64,000 bases of DNA from Paenibacillus tuaregi (GCF_900086655.1 NZ_LT575476.1:1840503-1904502), one strand, 5' to 3'; shown: positions 1 through 9,296, counted from the first letter of the stretch. The notes: generated by a model not told the origin, from the letters alone. Numbers and translations are program-made.

Positions 1-1
1 T

Positions 2-652
2 GAAGAAATCTATTATATTGGCGGCAGCGAGGCCCTGCCTCCACCGCTAACCCGGGAGGAAGAGGAGTTCCTGCTGCAGAAGCTCTCAACAGGTGATGCG
101 GCCATCCGCGCCATGCTGATTGAACGTAATCTCAGACTGGTTGTCTATATCGCCCGCAAATTCGAGAATACGGGGATTAACATCGAGGATTTGGTGTCGA
201 TCGGAGCCATTGGACTCATCAAGGCGGTCAACACATTCGATCCTGAGAAAAAGATTAAGCTGGCCACCTATGCGTCCCGCTGTATTGAGAACGAAATATT
301 AATGTACTTGCGGCGTAACAGCAAAATCCGCTCAGAAGTGTCTTTTGATGAACCCTTGAACATTGATTGGGATGGGAATGAGCTTCTGCTCTCGGATGTT
401 CTGGGCACCGAGAATGACACCATTTACCGGAATATTGAAGAGCAGGTTGACCGCAAGCTTCTTCATAAGGCGCTTGATAAATTAAGCGAACGGGAACGTA
501 TGATCATGGAGCTTCGTTTTGGCTTGACCGATGGAGAAGAGAAGACCCAGAAAGACGTTGCAGACCTGCTTGGAATCTCCCAATCCTATATTTCCAGACT
601 TGAGAAGCGGATTATCAAACGTCTTCGCAAGGAGTTTAATAAAATGGTATAG
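2..652 (+). CDS. sigE: RNA polymerase sporulation sigma factor SigE, 5' end missing
   Basis: Mother-cell sigma factor E, which directs early mother-cell transcription after asymmetric division. The reading frame is open from base 2 and gives 216 residues beginning [15 protein letters not shown]. In B. subtilis pro-SigE this segment lies just at the pro-peptide cleavage site, so only about 23 residues of the membrane-binding pro-sequence are cut off by the window edge. Region 2 is nearly invariant ([19 protein letters not shown], then [15 protein letters not shown]), and region 4.2 carries [19 protein letters not shown]. An internal ATG at 113 is not the start, because the conserved sequence continues upstream of it. 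sigG follows 124 bp downstream, as in other spore formers; spoIIGA, the processing protease, would be expected just left of the window. Confidence 0.97.
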   Translation, partial: EEIYYIGGSEALPPPLTREEEEFLLQKLSTGDAAIRAMLIERNLRLVVYIARKFENTGINIEDLVSIGAIGLIKAVNTFDPEKKIKLATYASRCIENEILMYLRRNSKIRSEVSFDEPLNIDWDGNELLLSDVLGTENDTIYRNIEEQVDRKLLHKALDKLSERERMIMELRFGLTDGEEKTQKDVADLLGISQSYISRLEKRIIKRLRKEFNKMV

Positions 653-776
653 ATCAGAGCAGCAGGAATAAAAATACATCCCTCGGAGATAATGAACATT
701 AGTTTCACGGCAGATCAGCTTCAGGCGCGAAGAGCCGGAAGGCAGCAAGATCTGTATCCTTGGGAGGTAAGACACG

Positions 777-1559
777 ATGACACGAAACAAAGTCGAGATT
801 TGCGGTGTTGACACTGCAAAGCTGCCTGTTCTAACGAATGCGGAAATGCGTGAATTATTCCACTCTTTACAACAAGACCACGTGCGAGCAGCAAGAGAAA
901 AGTTAGTGAATGGGAATTTAAGACTCGTGCTTAGCGTCATCCAACGGTTTAACAATCGGGGAGAGTATGTGGACGATTTGTTCCAAGTCGGTTGTATTGG
1001 ACTAATGAAAGCTATTGATAATTTTGATCTGTCGCAAAATGTGAAGTTCTCGACCTATGCGGTCCCGATGATCATCGGTGAGATCCGCCGTTATCTTCGT
1101 GATAACAATCCGATTCGGGTCTCCAGGTCTCTGCGGGATATCGCATATAAGGCGCTTCAGATGAGGGACAGCTTGACGAACCGGAATTCCAGGGAACCGA
1201 CTGTGCTTGAGATTTCCGAAGCGCTGAATATCCCGAAGGAGGATGTGGTATTCGCCTTGGATGCGATTCAGGACCCGGTGTCCCTCTTCGAGCCGATTTA
1301 TCACGACGGCGGGGACCCGATCTATGTAATGGATCAGATCAGCGACGACAAGAACAAAGATGTGTCCTGGATTGAGGAGATTGCTCTCAGGGAGGCGATG
1401 CACAAGCTGAACCGGCGGGAGAAAATGATCCTTTCGATGCGTTTCTTTGAAGGCAAGACCCAAATGGAGGTTGCCGATGAGATTGGTATTTCTCAGGCCC
1501 AGGTGTCCAGACTGGAGAAGTCCGCTATCCTACAGATGCAAAAGCATGTGAAATCATGA
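777..1559 (+). CDS. sigG: RNA polymerase sporulation sigma factor SigG
   Basis: Late forespore sigma factor G, 260 residues, the usual family length. The N-terminus (MTRNKVEICGVDTAKLPVL) is the typical SigG start. Region 2 reads NGNLRLVLSVIQRFNNRGE followed by FQVGCIGLMKAIDNFD, and region 4 ends with the helix-turn-helix EIGISQAQVSRLEKSA. A Shine-Dalgarno GGGAGG lies about 10 bases before the ATG. The gene is followed directly by an intrinsic terminator, so it ends its own transcription unit. In this family transcription depends on SigF and then SigG itself; I could not pick out the SigF promoter in the 124-bp gap with confidence. Confidence 0.97.
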   Translation: MTRNKVEICGVDTAKLPVLTNAEMRELFHSLQQDHVRAAREKLVNGNLRLVLSVIQRFNNRGEYVDDLFQVGCIGLMKAIDNFDLSQNVKFSTYAVPMIIGEIRRYLRDNNPIRVSRSLRDIAYKALQMRDSLTNRNSREPTVLEISEALNIPKEDVVFALDAIQDPVSLFEPIYHDGGDPIYVMDQISDDKNKDVSWIEEIALREAMHKLNRREKMILSMRFFEGKTQMEVADEIGISQAQVSRLEKSAILQMQKHVKS

Positions 1560-1586
1560 CGGCCCGAAAGGGACCGTCTTTTTTTG
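1558..1586 (+). terminator. Intrinsic terminator after sigG
   Basis: The hairpin GACGGCCC-GAAA-GGGACCGTC overlaps the sigG stop codon and is followed by eight T residues. Confidence 0.88.
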
Positions 1587-1703
1587 TGATATGGCCTTAT
1601 TTTTTGCTGACCGCCCTCATATAATTATTGAACAGACAAGGATGGATGAGCCGCCTGGCAGTGGACTACAGCGAACTTTAATGATGAGGAGGAGAGAAGA
1701 TTG

Positions 1704-2012
1704 GTGAAGATCTCCGATTTCCAGACGAAAGACGTGATCAATGTGATAGACGGCAAAAGGCTCGGTCAGATCAGCGATCTTGAGCTAGACCTGCGGCAGG
1801 GGCTCATTGAAGCTATTGTCGTTCCGGGCTACAGCAAGTTTATGGGCTTATTTGGAGGCGGAAATGATATGGTTATCCCGTGGCGGAACATTGTCAAGAT
1901 CGGCTCTGATGTAGTACTTGTGAAGCTGGATGAGAACAGGATCAAGACCCCGGAGCAGGATAACACGATATATATCGAACATGATCGGCATGAGGGCCGC
2001 CGAAGCATATAA
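1704..2012 (+). CDS. ylmC: YlmC/YmxH family PRC-barrel sporulation protein
   Basis: Small PRC-barrel protein of 102 residues, the first gene of the ylm cluster. The fold is suggested by KRLGQISDLELDLRQGLIEA and then GNDMVIPWRNIVKIGSDVVLV, which matches YlmC/YmxH proteins closely in pattern and length. The precise function is unknown; the family is found in spore formers. I prefer the GTG at 1704 over the TTG at 1701, because it gives the family-like start MKISDFQTKDV and sits about 8 bases after the AGGAGGAGAG ribosome site. It is followed by pgeF after a 107-bp gap. Confidence 0.88.
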   Translation: MKISDFQTKDVINVIDGKRLGQISDLELDLRQGLIEAIVVPGYSKFMGLFGGGNDMVIPWRNIVKIGSDVVLVKLDENRIKTPEQDNTIYIEHDRHEGRRSI

Positions 2013-2119
2013 TATGCAGCAAACGGGTGATTTGCATAAATTATCGGCTTTTTAAGATAAGAAGACCGGTTCATATGGTACACTGGTAAAGGTACCTGAG
2101 GTGTTAGGAGGATATGGAT

Positions 2120-2971
2120 ATGGAACCGTTTGTTAGGGTAAATATAAATGACGGAGAACCCGAGCGCCTGACGATTCAATCCTGGGAGGATGCTTTCCCC
2201 GGTTTGAGTGCCGGGTTCTCAGGGCGAGGCGGTGGGGCTGGGGAAGGGCATTACAGCAGTCTGAACCTGGCCCTCCATGTGGGGGATAACCCTGCTGTAG
2301 TTGCGGCAAACCGTGCCAAATTAGCAGAAGCAGCCGGCTTTTCTTTCGAGGCATGGACTTGTGGAGAGCAGGTTCATGATGTCCGGGTTAGTGTAGTTAC
2401 AGAGAAAGACCGTGGGAAGGGAAGGGCGGACCGATCCAGTGCTTTTCAGTCTACCGACGGGTTGATCACGAATGTGCCCGGCATTATGCTTACGTCTTTT
2501 TATGCGGATTGTGTTCCGCTGTACTTCTTTGACCCGGTTAACAGGGCGGTGGGACTTGCTCATGCGGGCTGGAAAGGCACCGTTAGCCAGATTGCGCGGG
2601 AAACGATCCAAGCTATGGCAAGCGAGTACGGCAGTGAGCCCCAGCACATCCGCACAGCGATCGGCCCTTCCATCGGGGCTTGCTGTTATGAGGTAGATGA
2701 ATATGTGATGTCCAAGGTGAGGGATATCGTGCCCGAAGGGGCAGGATCGGGACTGGATCAGGTGGCTGCTCCTTCAACTATTCCGGACCGGAGCATGCTG
2801 AACTTGAAAGAACTGAATCGAATCATTATGATTAAAGCAGGAATTTTGCCGAGTCATATCGAATGTACATCTTATTGTACAAGCTGCCGCAGCGACTTGT
2901 TCTTCTCTTACCGCAAGGAAAACGGAACAACAGGAAGAATGGCCAGCTGGATTGGCATGAAGGAGAGGTGA
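2120..2971 (+). CDS. pgeF: Peptidoglycan editing factor PgeF / multicopper-laccase-fold (LACC1-type) protein
   Basis: Protein of the DUF152/LACC1 fold, called YlmD in Bacillus and PgeF (YfiH) in other bacteria. Members have purine nucleoside phosphorylase or deaminase activity, and E. coli YfiH also edits misincorporated residues in peptidoglycan precursors. Signature motifs visible are TSFYADCVPLYFFDP, LAHAGWKGT, IGPSIGACCYEVD and the C-terminal CTSYCTSCRSDLFFSYR, which together supply the metal-binding His and Cys residues. There are two possible ATGs, at 2114 and 2120. The AGGAGG at 2107-2112 nearly touches the first and is ideally spaced for the second, so I chose 2120. The ylmE gene starts 7 bp after the stop, which indicates co-transcription. 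Confidence 0.9.
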   Translation: MEPFVRVNINDGEPERLTIQSWEDAFPGLSAGFSGRGGGAGEGHYSSLNLALHVGDNPAVVAANRAKLAEAAGFSFEAWTCGEQVHDVRVSVVTEKDRGKGRADRSSAFQSTDGLITNVPGIMLTSFYADCVPLYFFDPVNRAVGLAHAGWKGTVSQIARETIQAMASEYGSEPQHIRTAIGPSIGACCYEVDEYVMSKVRDIVPEGAGSGLDQVAAPSTIPDRSMLNLKELNRIIMIKAGILPSHIECTSYCTSCRSDLFFSYRKENGTTGRMASWIGMKER

Positions 2972-2978
2972 TCCTTCT

Positions 2979-3671
2979 ATGGGTCTTCAAGAGCGGATTG
3001 AGCTGGTGAACCAGCGAATCAGACAGGCTTGCGAACGAAGCGGAAGGCAGCCTGAGGATATTAACATCGTTGCAGTGACCAAATATGTCTCCCTTGAAGC
3101 AACCTTAGCGGTGCTTGAAAGCGGGCTACACCATATCGGCGAGAATCGTCTGCAGGTTGCCTTACCCAAATGGGAGGCGATGGACGGCCAAGGCACCTGG
3201 CATTTCATTGGTCATCTGCAGACCAACAAAGTCAAGGACGTAATTGGTAAGTTCCAGTACGTTCATTCGCTTGACCGTCTCTCGCTGGCGAAGGAGCTGG
3301 AGAAGAAGGCCGCAGCAGCAGATACGGTTATTTATACCTTTGTCCAGGTTAATATATCTGGAGAGGAGACCAAGCATGGACTTGCGCCTGGTGACGTGGA
3401 AGGATTCCTGAAGGAAATACGCGGCTTCCCCCATGTTAAGGTGATTGGTCTGATGACCATGGCTCCTTTCGAGGGAGATCCCGAGGATACGCGTCCCATC
3501 TTCAGAGGCCTTAGAGAGCTTCGTGATGAGCTCAATCTTAAGTCGTTAACGGACGAGCCGATAACCCATTTATCCATGGGAATGTCCAATGATTTCGAGG
3601 TGGCGGTGGAAGAAGGGGCGACATGGCTTCGCCTTGGAACCCTATTAGTGGGTAAAGGAGAGGAGAGTTGA
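2979..3671 (+). CDS. ylmE: YggS/YlmE family pyridoxal phosphate homeostasis protein
   Basis: PLP-binding protein of the YggS/PROSC (COG0325) family, 230 residues, the standard size. It has an alanine-racemase-like TIM barrel without known catalysis and keeps free PLP levels in balance. The PLP lysine is in VAVTKYV (K35). Other family blocks are GENRLQ, HFIGHLQTNKVKDV and the phosphate-binding end LSMGMSNDFEVAVEEG followed by WLRLGTLLVG. Its stop codon overlaps the ATG of sepF by one base, so the two are translationally coupled inside the ylm division cluster. Confidence 0.93.
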   Translation: MGLQERIELVNQRIRQACERSGRQPEDINIVAVTKYVSLEATLAVLESGLHHIGENRLQVALPKWEAMDGQGTWHFIGHLQTNKVKDVIGKFQYVHSLDRLSLAKELEKKAAAADTVIYTFVQVNISGEETKHGLAPGDVEGFLKEIRGFPHVKVIGLMTMAPFEGDPEDTRPIFRGLRELRDELNLKSLTDEPITHLSMGMSNDFEVAVEEGATWLRLGTLLVGKGEES

Positions 3672-4120
3672 TGGGCGTCATGAATAAATTTATGAATTTC
3701 TTTGGCCTTCAGGAGGAAGAAGAAATAGTGGAACGGGAGAAGCTTGTGGACCCTGAAGAATCTGAACATGAAACTCCGAGCATCGAAGCACGTAGAAACC
3801 AAAGGGGAAGCAATGTAGTTAGCATTCATTCCCAGAAAAATGTGAAGCTGATCTTGAATGAGCCCCGCTCTTACGATGAAGCCCAGGAGATTGCAGACCA
3901 TCTGCGTTCCCACCGCGCGGTTGTGGTCAATCTGCAGCGTGTCCGCAATGATCAGGCGCTGCGGATTATTGATTTCCTGAGCGGCACGGTGTATGCGCTA
4001 AGTGGGAACATTTCCAAAATTGGCGGGAACATCTTTCTGTGCACCCCGGATACGGTCGAAATTCAGGGCTCCATTACTGAAATTTTGGCCGACGAACAAG
4101 ACTATAACAGAATGAGGTGA
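3671..4120 (+). CDS. sepF: Cell division protein SepF
   Basis: Cytoplasmic FtsZ partner that anchors the Z-ring to the membrane in Gram-positive bacteria. The 149-residue protein has the expected layout: an N-terminal amphipathic helix (MGVMNKFMNFFGL), an acidic linker, and a C-terminal SepF core from about residue 55 (SQKNVKLILNEPRSYDEA, then AVVVNLQRV, LSGTVYALSG and GNIFLCTP). The start is set by ATGA-type overlap with the ylmE stop; a TTG three bases upstream is possible but less likely. The neighbours ylmE, ylmG, ylmH and divIVA are the classic division-linked cluster. Confidence 0.95.
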   Translation: MGVMNKFMNFFGLQEEEEIVEREKLVDPEESEHETPSIEARRNQRGSNVVSIHSQKNVKLILNEPRSYDEAQEIADHLRSHRAVVVNLQRVRNDQALRIIDFLSGTVYALSGNISKIGGNIFLCTPDTVEIQGSITEILADEQDYNRMR

Positions 4121-4127
4121 CCGGAGT

Positions 4128-4403
4128 TTGAGCAGTTTCGATACGATTATATTTGCGCTGTACCAAATTTATATGTACATGATTATCATCTACATTCTGA
4201 TGTCATGGGTACCTAATATTAGAGAGAGTTTTATTGGGGATTTACTCGGTAAGCTGGTGGAGCCTTTCCTGGCGCCGTTCCGGCGGTTCATTCCCCCAAT
4301 TATGGGGATGATTGATATCTCCCCGATTGTGGCCCTGTTCGTGCTGAGGCTTGCCGCTGTGGGTCTGAGCAGTGTGGTTGGATATCTGACAGGAAACAGA
4401 TAA
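4128..4403 (+). CDS. ylmG: YggT family membrane protein YlmG
   Basis: Small membrane protein of 91 residues with two predicted membrane segments, about residues 5-27 (FALYQIYMYMIIIYILMSW) and 65-88. The loop between them, LVEPFLAPFRRFIPPIMG, is the hallmark of the YggT family. Members in cyanobacteria and plastids affect nucleoid or chloroplast division; the bacterial biochemical role is not settled. Translation starts at TTG 4128, 7 bp after the sepF stop, with a GGAG just before it. It is followed by ylmH after 1 bp. Confidence 0.9.
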   Translation: MSSFDTIIFALYQIYMYMIIIYILMSWVPNIRESFIGDLLGKLVEPFLAPFRRFIPPIMGMIDISPIVALFVLRLAAVGLSSVVGYLTGNR

Positions 4404-4404
4404 A

Positions 4405-5187
4405 ATGAAGACGGAAATTTACGCACATTTTAGACCCGAAGAACGGATGTTTGTTGACCGGGCCTGGGAATGGGTGGTTGGCGCAGGGGATTACCATGAA
4501 GTCAAGCTGACTGATTTTTTGGACCCCCGTCAAATCTTCATTTTGGATTCACTGGCGAGACGTCATCCCGATGTGACTGTACGTCTGGACGGAGGTTACG
4601 AGGGTGCTGAGCGGGTACGAGCTCTTGTTGCCCCGGATTATCGTGATCTCTCCACAGAATCGATGAAGCTTAAAGTTCTAGCCATCAGTTCTTTGGATCA
4701 AAAGCTGGACAGCCTGGAACATGGAGATTATATGGGAGCACTTCTATCCCTTGGATTAAAAAGGGACAAGATTGGAGATATTCATGTACTTGAAGACGGT
4801 TGCAATGTTATAGTAGCTGAAGAGACTGCTGAATATTTAAGTACCCATCTAAGGCAGGTTCACCGGGTGAATGTCTACACGGAAATCAAGGATTTGGATC
4901 AGCTCCGGATTGCAGCCCAGAAGCTGGAGCCGCTGGATTTGACGGTGGCTTCCTTGAGGTTGGACGGGATTGTAAGCGATGCATTCAGGCTCAGCCGCAG
5001 CAAGGTGCTGATTCCAATCAAAGCCGGCCGCTGCCGGGTTAATTGGCGGACTGAGGAAGATCCTTCCAAGCCGCTGCAGGAGGGGGACGTTGTATCCCTG
5101 CAAGGTTTTGGCCGATTCAAAATTCTTGAGTTGGACGGCGTGACAAAAAAAGGTAGATATCGCGTAAAAATCGGTAAATTTGTGTAG
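4405..5187 (+). CDS. ylmH: S4-domain RNA-binding protein YlmH
   Basis: 260-residue protein with a C-terminal S4 RNA-binding domain (about residues 180-255; DLTVASLRLDGIVSDAFRLS, then IKAGRCRVNWR). In Bacillus, YlmH binds stalled large-subunit complexes and acts in ribosome-associated quality control, in a manner like RqcP. The N-terminal part (HFRPEERMFVDRAWEWV) and the central SLGLKRDKIGDIHV block are typical of YlmH. It starts 1 bp after ylmG and ends the tightly spaced ylm run; divIVA follows after about 100 bp. Confidence 0.92.
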   Translation: MKTEIYAHFRPEERMFVDRAWEWVVGAGDYHEVKLTDFLDPRQIFILDSLARRHPDVTVRLDGGYEGAERVRALVAPDYRDLSTESMKLKVLAISSLDQKLDSLEHGDYMGALLSLGLKRDKIGDIHVLEDGCNVIVAEETAEYLSTHLRQVHRVNVYTEIKDLDQLRIAAQKLEPLDLTVASLRLDGIVSDAFRLSRSKVLIPIKAGRCRVNWRTEEDPSKPLQEGDVVSLQGFGRFKILELDGVTKKGRYRVKIGKFV

Positions 5188-5292
5188 AGTGCAGCAGGAT
5201 TTCTCTTCATTCTGTCGAATTGGATTACGATAAAATAAGTATAGGCCAGACTTCTGCCTTTTGTTGCTTAAAATTTTTGGGAGGTGCGCAGC

Positions 5293-5796
5293 ATGCCATT
5301 AACGCCGCTGGATATACATAATAAGGAGTTCTCTAGGCGTCTTCGCGGCTATGATGAAGATGAGGTGAATGAGTTCCTTGATCAGATTATTAAGGATTAC
5401 GAGAGCGTCATTCGGGAGAACAAGGATCTTCAGAACCAGCTGCTAACGGTGCAGGAGAAGCTGGACCATTTCGCCAATATTGAAGAGTCGCTGAGCAAGA
5501 CGATCATCGTTGCCCAGGAGGCGGCGGATGAGGTTCGGACTAACGCGAAGAAGGAAGCTCAGCTTATTATAAAAGAAGCAGAGAAGAACGCAGACCGGAT
5601 TATTAACGAATCGCTCAGTAAATCCCGCAAGGTAGCACTCGAAGTTGAGGAGCTTAAGAAGCAGGCATCCGTCTACCGTGCCCGTTTCCGTGTTTTGGTT
5701 GAAGCCCAGCTTGAGCTGCTCAGCCAAGACGGTTGGGAGTCGCTGGAGGAGGAGGCAGCCAGTCTGCCTGAGCGCGAGGTCCGCGAAGCTTATTAA
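5293..5796 (+). CDS. divIVA: Septum site-determining / polar scaffold protein DivIVA
   Basis: Coiled-coil protein that binds negatively curved membrane at septa and poles and recruits division and sporulation factors. The N-terminal lipid-binding domain is clear (MPLTPLDIHNKEFSRRLRGY, then DEDEVNEFLDQIIKDYE), followed by a long heptad-rich coiled coil to about residue 145. Length is 167 residues, close to B. subtilis DivIVA. The start is the ATG at 5293, which gives the invariant MPLTP start; a GTG nine bases upstream is too close to the GGGAGGTG ribosome site. Confidence 0.95.
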   Translation: MPLTPLDIHNKEFSRRLRGYDEDEVNEFLDQIIKDYESVIRENKDLQNQLLTVQEKLDHFANIEESLSKTIIVAQEAADEVRTNAKKEAQLIIKEAEKNADRIINESLSKSRKVALEVEELKKQASVYRARFRVLVEAQLELLSQDGWESLEEEAASLPEREVREAY

Positions 5797-5809
5797 ACGC
5801 TTGCCCAGG

Positions 5810-5838
5810 TTGACATTCCGGGTCAAAACAGGTATAAA
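5810..5838 (+). promoter_or_regulatory. SigA promoter of the ileS T-box leader
   Basis: TTGACA at 5810-5815, a 17-base spacer and TATAAA at 5833-5838. Transcription would begin near 5845, at the foot of the T-box leader. Confidence 0.8.
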
Positions 5839-5844
5839 TATATG

Positions 5845-6160
5845 CAATGAAACTGTATAATCAAGCTTTTGATGATGGGAACCAGTACGCTGCGCCCTTG
5901 ATCCCCAGAGAGTCGGCATTTGCTGAAAGCCGATGTTCAGGACCCAGACGGAATATCCTCCCGGAGAAGTTAAGCTGAAGTTTTCGGAATTTGTAGCTTC
6001 CGGAAATGCTAAGCTGTACCGGCAGCCGACCGTTATCCCGGCCCCATATGATTCAGTATGGGACTAAGTTGTCAATCTTCCTTCGCATGCCGAAGTAAGG
6101 TTGGAACAAGGGTGGTAACGCGAGATCAAGCCTCGTCCCTTTAGGGATGGGCTTTTTTTG
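5845..6160 (+). promoter_or_regulatory. T-box leader of ileS
   Basis: tRNA-sensing riboswitch. The T-box/antiterminator core GGAACAAGGGTGGTAACGCG lies at about 6102-6121, followed by a terminator hairpin (CGTCCC-TTTA-GGGATG, about 6133-6150) and seven T. Stem I contains the AGAGAGTCGG and GCTGAAAGCCGA elements at about 5908-5935. The specifier is probably the ATC at 5955-5957, but that placement is inferred from the product, isoleucyl-tRNA synthetase. Uncharged tRNA-Ile would stabilise the antiterminator and switch on ileS. Confidence 0.92.
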
Positions 6161-6203
6161 TTGTCTTTAATTCGTATTTTGTTCAGGAAAGGAAGCGTCG
6201 GTC

Positions 6204-9200
6204 ATGCAAAAAGTAGATGTGAAAGAAAAAGCCCGCGCACGGGAAAAACGGATTTTGGCGAAATGGAACAATGAGGACACGTTCCGTAAAACGATTGAGA
6301 ACCGGGAAGGCAGACCAAACTATGTATTCTATGAAGGTCCTCCAACAGCAAACGGGAAGCCTCATATCGGGCACGTATTAGGTAGAGTAATTAAGGACTT
6401 TATCGGCCGTTATCAGACGATGAACGGGTACCGCGTAGTCCGTAAAGCGGGCTGGGACACGCACGGTCTTCCAGTTGAGCTTGGCGTGGAGAAGCAGCTA
6501 GGAATCTCCGGCAAGCAGGAGATCGAGAACTATGGGGTTGAGGAATTCGTCAAGAAATGTAAAGCAAGTGTATTTGAATACGAGAAGCAGTGGAGAGAGC
6601 TGACCGAAGCAATCGGTTACTGGACGGATCTGGATAATCCATACATCACGCTGAAGAACAGTTACATTGAGAGCGTATGGAATATTTTGTCCACCATTCA
6701 CAAGAAGGGTCTTCTCTACCGGGGACATCGCGTAAGCCCGTATTGTCCGGACTGCCAGACCACACTCAGCTCTCACGAGGTGGCCCAGGGTTATGAGGAC
6801 GTAAAGGATCTTAGTGCGACGGCCAAATTCAAGCTGGTGGACCAGGATGAGTACATTCTGGCCTGGACGACAACACCATGGACACTTCCGGCCAACACCG
6901 CACTGGCTGTTAATCCAGAGCTCGATTATGTGCGTGTGAAACAGGATGGGGAAGTTTATATTGTGGCTAAGAGTCTTGCGGAAGGTTTATTCAAAGGTGA
7001 CTTTGAAGTTCTTTCCACACTAAAAGGTGCTGAGCTGGTCGGCAAGAGCTATAAAGCTCCGTTTGACTATATTCACCCTAAGAATGGTCTCGTTGTTGTG
7101 GGAGCCGGTTTCGTTACCGATTCCAGTGGTACGGGGATCGTTCACTTGGCTCCGGCACATGGGGAGGATGACTACCGTACGTGCCGTGAGCATGGTATTG
7201 AATTTATCAGCGTCGTAAATCTTCAAGGCAGATATACAGATGTGGTGACTGATCTAGCGGGAAGATTCGTGAAGGACTGTGATTTGGATATCGTGAAGCT
7301 GCTGTCGGAGCGAGGTCTCTTGTTCAGCAAAGAGAAGTATGAGCACAGCTATCCGTTCTGCTGGAGATGTAAATCGCCGCTGCTCTATTACGCCATGGAC
7401 AGCTGGTTCATCAAAACCACTGCGGTGAAGGATCAGTTGATCGCCAACAATAACAGTGTTGACTGGTATCCAGGACACGTCCGCGAGGGCCGTTTCGGTA
7501 AGTTCCTGGAGGATCTCGTAGACTGGAACATCAGCCGGAACCGGTATTGGGGTACACCGCTTAATGTTTGGGTCTGCGATAAGACCGGCAAGGAGTTCGC
7601 GCCTGCAAGCATTGCTGAGCTGCGTGAGCATGCCATCGGCGAGGTGCCAGAAGACATTGAGCTTCATAAGCCGTATGTGGATGAGATTAAACTGAAGTCC
7701 CCATTCCATGAAGATGGAGTGATGACACGGACACCTGAGGTTATTGACGTCTGGTTCGACAGCGGCTCGATGCCATTCGCCCAGCAGCATTATCCTTTTG
7801 AGAATGAACAGGAATTTTCGGAGCAGTATCCAGCAGACATGATCTGTGAGGGAATTGACCAGACCCGCGGCTGGTTCTACAGCCTGCTTGCAGTGTCCAC
7901 CTTGTTTACGGGCAAAGCACCTTATAAAGCGGTGATTGCAACGGGACACATCTTGGATGAGAACGGGCAGAAGATGTCCAAGTCGAAAGGCAATGTCATC
8001 GATCCTTGGGACATCATCGAAGAGTATGGCACCGATGCGTTCCGCTGGGCGCTCCTGTCGGACAGCGCGCCTTGGAATAGTAAACGGTTCTCTAAGGGGA
8101 TTGTGGCCGAGGCCAAATCCAAGGTCGTGGATACTCTGGTTAACACCCATGCGTTCCTTACCCTGTATGCGAACATCGATGGTTATCGTCCGGAGGAGCA
8201 TCCGCATCGCGCTTCTGAGAACAAGCTGGACAAATGGATTCTGTCCCGTCTGAACAGCCTGATCCTGATTGTGGATAAGGGCTTGTCGGTCAATGACTTC
8301 CTGAATCCGGCCAAAGCGATCGAGCAGTTCGTGGATGAGCTGAGCAACTGGTATATCCGCCGCTCGCGTGACCGGTTCTGGGGAAGCGGACTTAGTGAAG
8401 ACAAGCTGAGCGCTTATCAGACCTTGACCCATGTTCTGGTCACTATGGCCAAGTTAACCGCGCCGTATACACCGCTCCTCTCCGAAGATATTTACACCAA
8501 TCTTAGCGGAGAGCTGGAGAGTGTTCATCTGGCCGACTATCCGAAGGCGGATGAGTCCCTGATCGATAAGCAGCTGGAGCAGGATATGGAGAGTGCCCGT
8601 CAAATTGTGGAGCTTGCCCGTAACGTGCGTAATGAGACAGGCATCAAGACGCGTCAGCCTCTCTCCGAACTGATCATTTCGATTGATCATGCGTTTGAAG
8701 TTGCGGATTATGAGGAGATCATCAAAGAAGAGATCAACGTGAAGCGTATTGAGCTTGAGCAAAGCGACAGCGGGTTCGTTGATTTCACCTTGAAGATGAA
8801 TTTAAAAGTCGCCGGTAAGAAGTACGGAAAGAATATCGGATTCCTTCAAGGCTATCTTAAAGGCTTGGCTGCCGAGGATACCCGCCGGATCGTCGAAAGC
8901 GGCGTGCTGAACATTACCTCTCCAGAAGGTGAGGAGCTTGAAATTACCGCTGACGAGCTTCTGATTGAGAAGCAGGCGAAGCCTGGATTCGCATCCGCGT
9001 CAGGTTATGGCATCACCGTAGCCCTGAATACAGAGATTACGCCGGAGCTGGAGCAGGAGGGCTGGGTGCGCGAGGTCGTGCGCGCGGTTCAAGATACCCG
9101 CAAAAAGCTGGACCTGCCGATTGAAAAGCGGGTACAGCTTACGCTTGAAGTAGACGACGAGCTGAAGGCCGCAATCACCGCATTTGAACATGTGCTGAGA

Positions 9201-9296
9201 GAGAATGTCCTGGTTACCGAGGTAACTTTTGGCGCACATGAACAGTCCGAGAAGATTGATCTGGGCACGAAGCAGATCGGTGTTATTATTGCATAG
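6204..9296 (+). CDS. ileS: Isoleucyl-tRNA synthetase, type 2 (MupA-like)
   Basis: Class Ia synthetase that charges tRNA-Ile, 1030 residues. The ATP-binding motifs are GPPTANGKPHIGH (HIGH-type) near residue 50 and KMSKSKGN near residue 590. The editing CP1 domain is visible around LAWTTTPWTLPANTALAVNP. Length and wording, for example RKAGWDTHGLPVELGVEKQ and YCPDCQTTLSSHEVAQGY, fit the eukaryote-like type-2 enzymes such as plasmid MupA (about 1024 residues). The shorter type-1 enzyme of B. subtilis (921 residues) fits less well. Type-2 enzymes are known for low mupirocin sensitivity. The gene is controlled by the T-box immediately upstream and ends with a strong terminator. Confidence 0.96.
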   Translation: MQKVDVKEKARAREKRILAKWNNEDTFRKTIENREGRPNYVFYEGPPTANGKPHIGHVLGRVIKDFIGRYQTMNGYRVVRKAGWDTHGLPVELGVEKQLGISGKQEIENYGVEEFVKKCKASVFEYEKQWRELTEAIGYWTDLDNPYITLKNSYIESVWNILSTIHKKGLLYRGHRVSPYCPDCQTTLSSHEVAQGYEDVKDLSATAKFKLVDQDEYILAWTTTPWTLPANTALAVNPELDYVRVKQDGEVYIVAKSLAEGLFKGDFEVLSTLKGAELVGKSYKAPFDYIHPKNGLVVVGAGFVTDSSGTGIVHLAPAHGEDDYRTCREHGIEFISVVNLQGRYTDVVTDLAGRFVKDCDLDIVKLLSERGLLFSKEKYEHSYPFCWRCKSPLLYYAMDSWFIKTTAVKDQLIANNNSVDWYPGHVREGRFGKFLEDLVDWNISRNRYWGTPLNVWVCDKTGKEFAPASIAELREHAIGEVPEDIELHKPYVDEIKLKSPFHEDGVMTRTPEVIDVWFDSGSMPFAQQHYPFENEQEFSEQYPADMICEGIDQTRGWFYSLLAVSTLFTGKAPYKAVIATGHILDENGQKMSKSKGNVIDPWDIIEEYGTDAFRWALLSDSAPWNSKRFSKGIVAEAKSKVVDTLVNTHAFLTLYANIDGYRPEEHPHRASENKLDKWILSRLNSLILIVDKGLSVNDFLNPAKAIEQFVDELSNWYIRRSRDRFWGSGLSEDKLSAYQTLTHVLVTMAKLTAPYTPLLSEDIYTNLSGELESVHLADYPKADESLIDKQLEQDMESARQIVELARNVRNETGIKTRQPLSELIISIDHAFEVADYEEIIKEEINVKRIELEQSDSGFVDFTLKMNLKVAGKKYGKNIGFLQGYLKGLAAEDTRRIVESGVLNITSPEGEELEITADELLIEKQAKPGFASASGYGITVALNTEITPELEQEGWVREVVRAVQDTRKKLDLPIEKRVQLTLEVDDELKAAITAFEHVLRENVLVTEVTFGAHEQSEKIDLGTKQIGVIIA

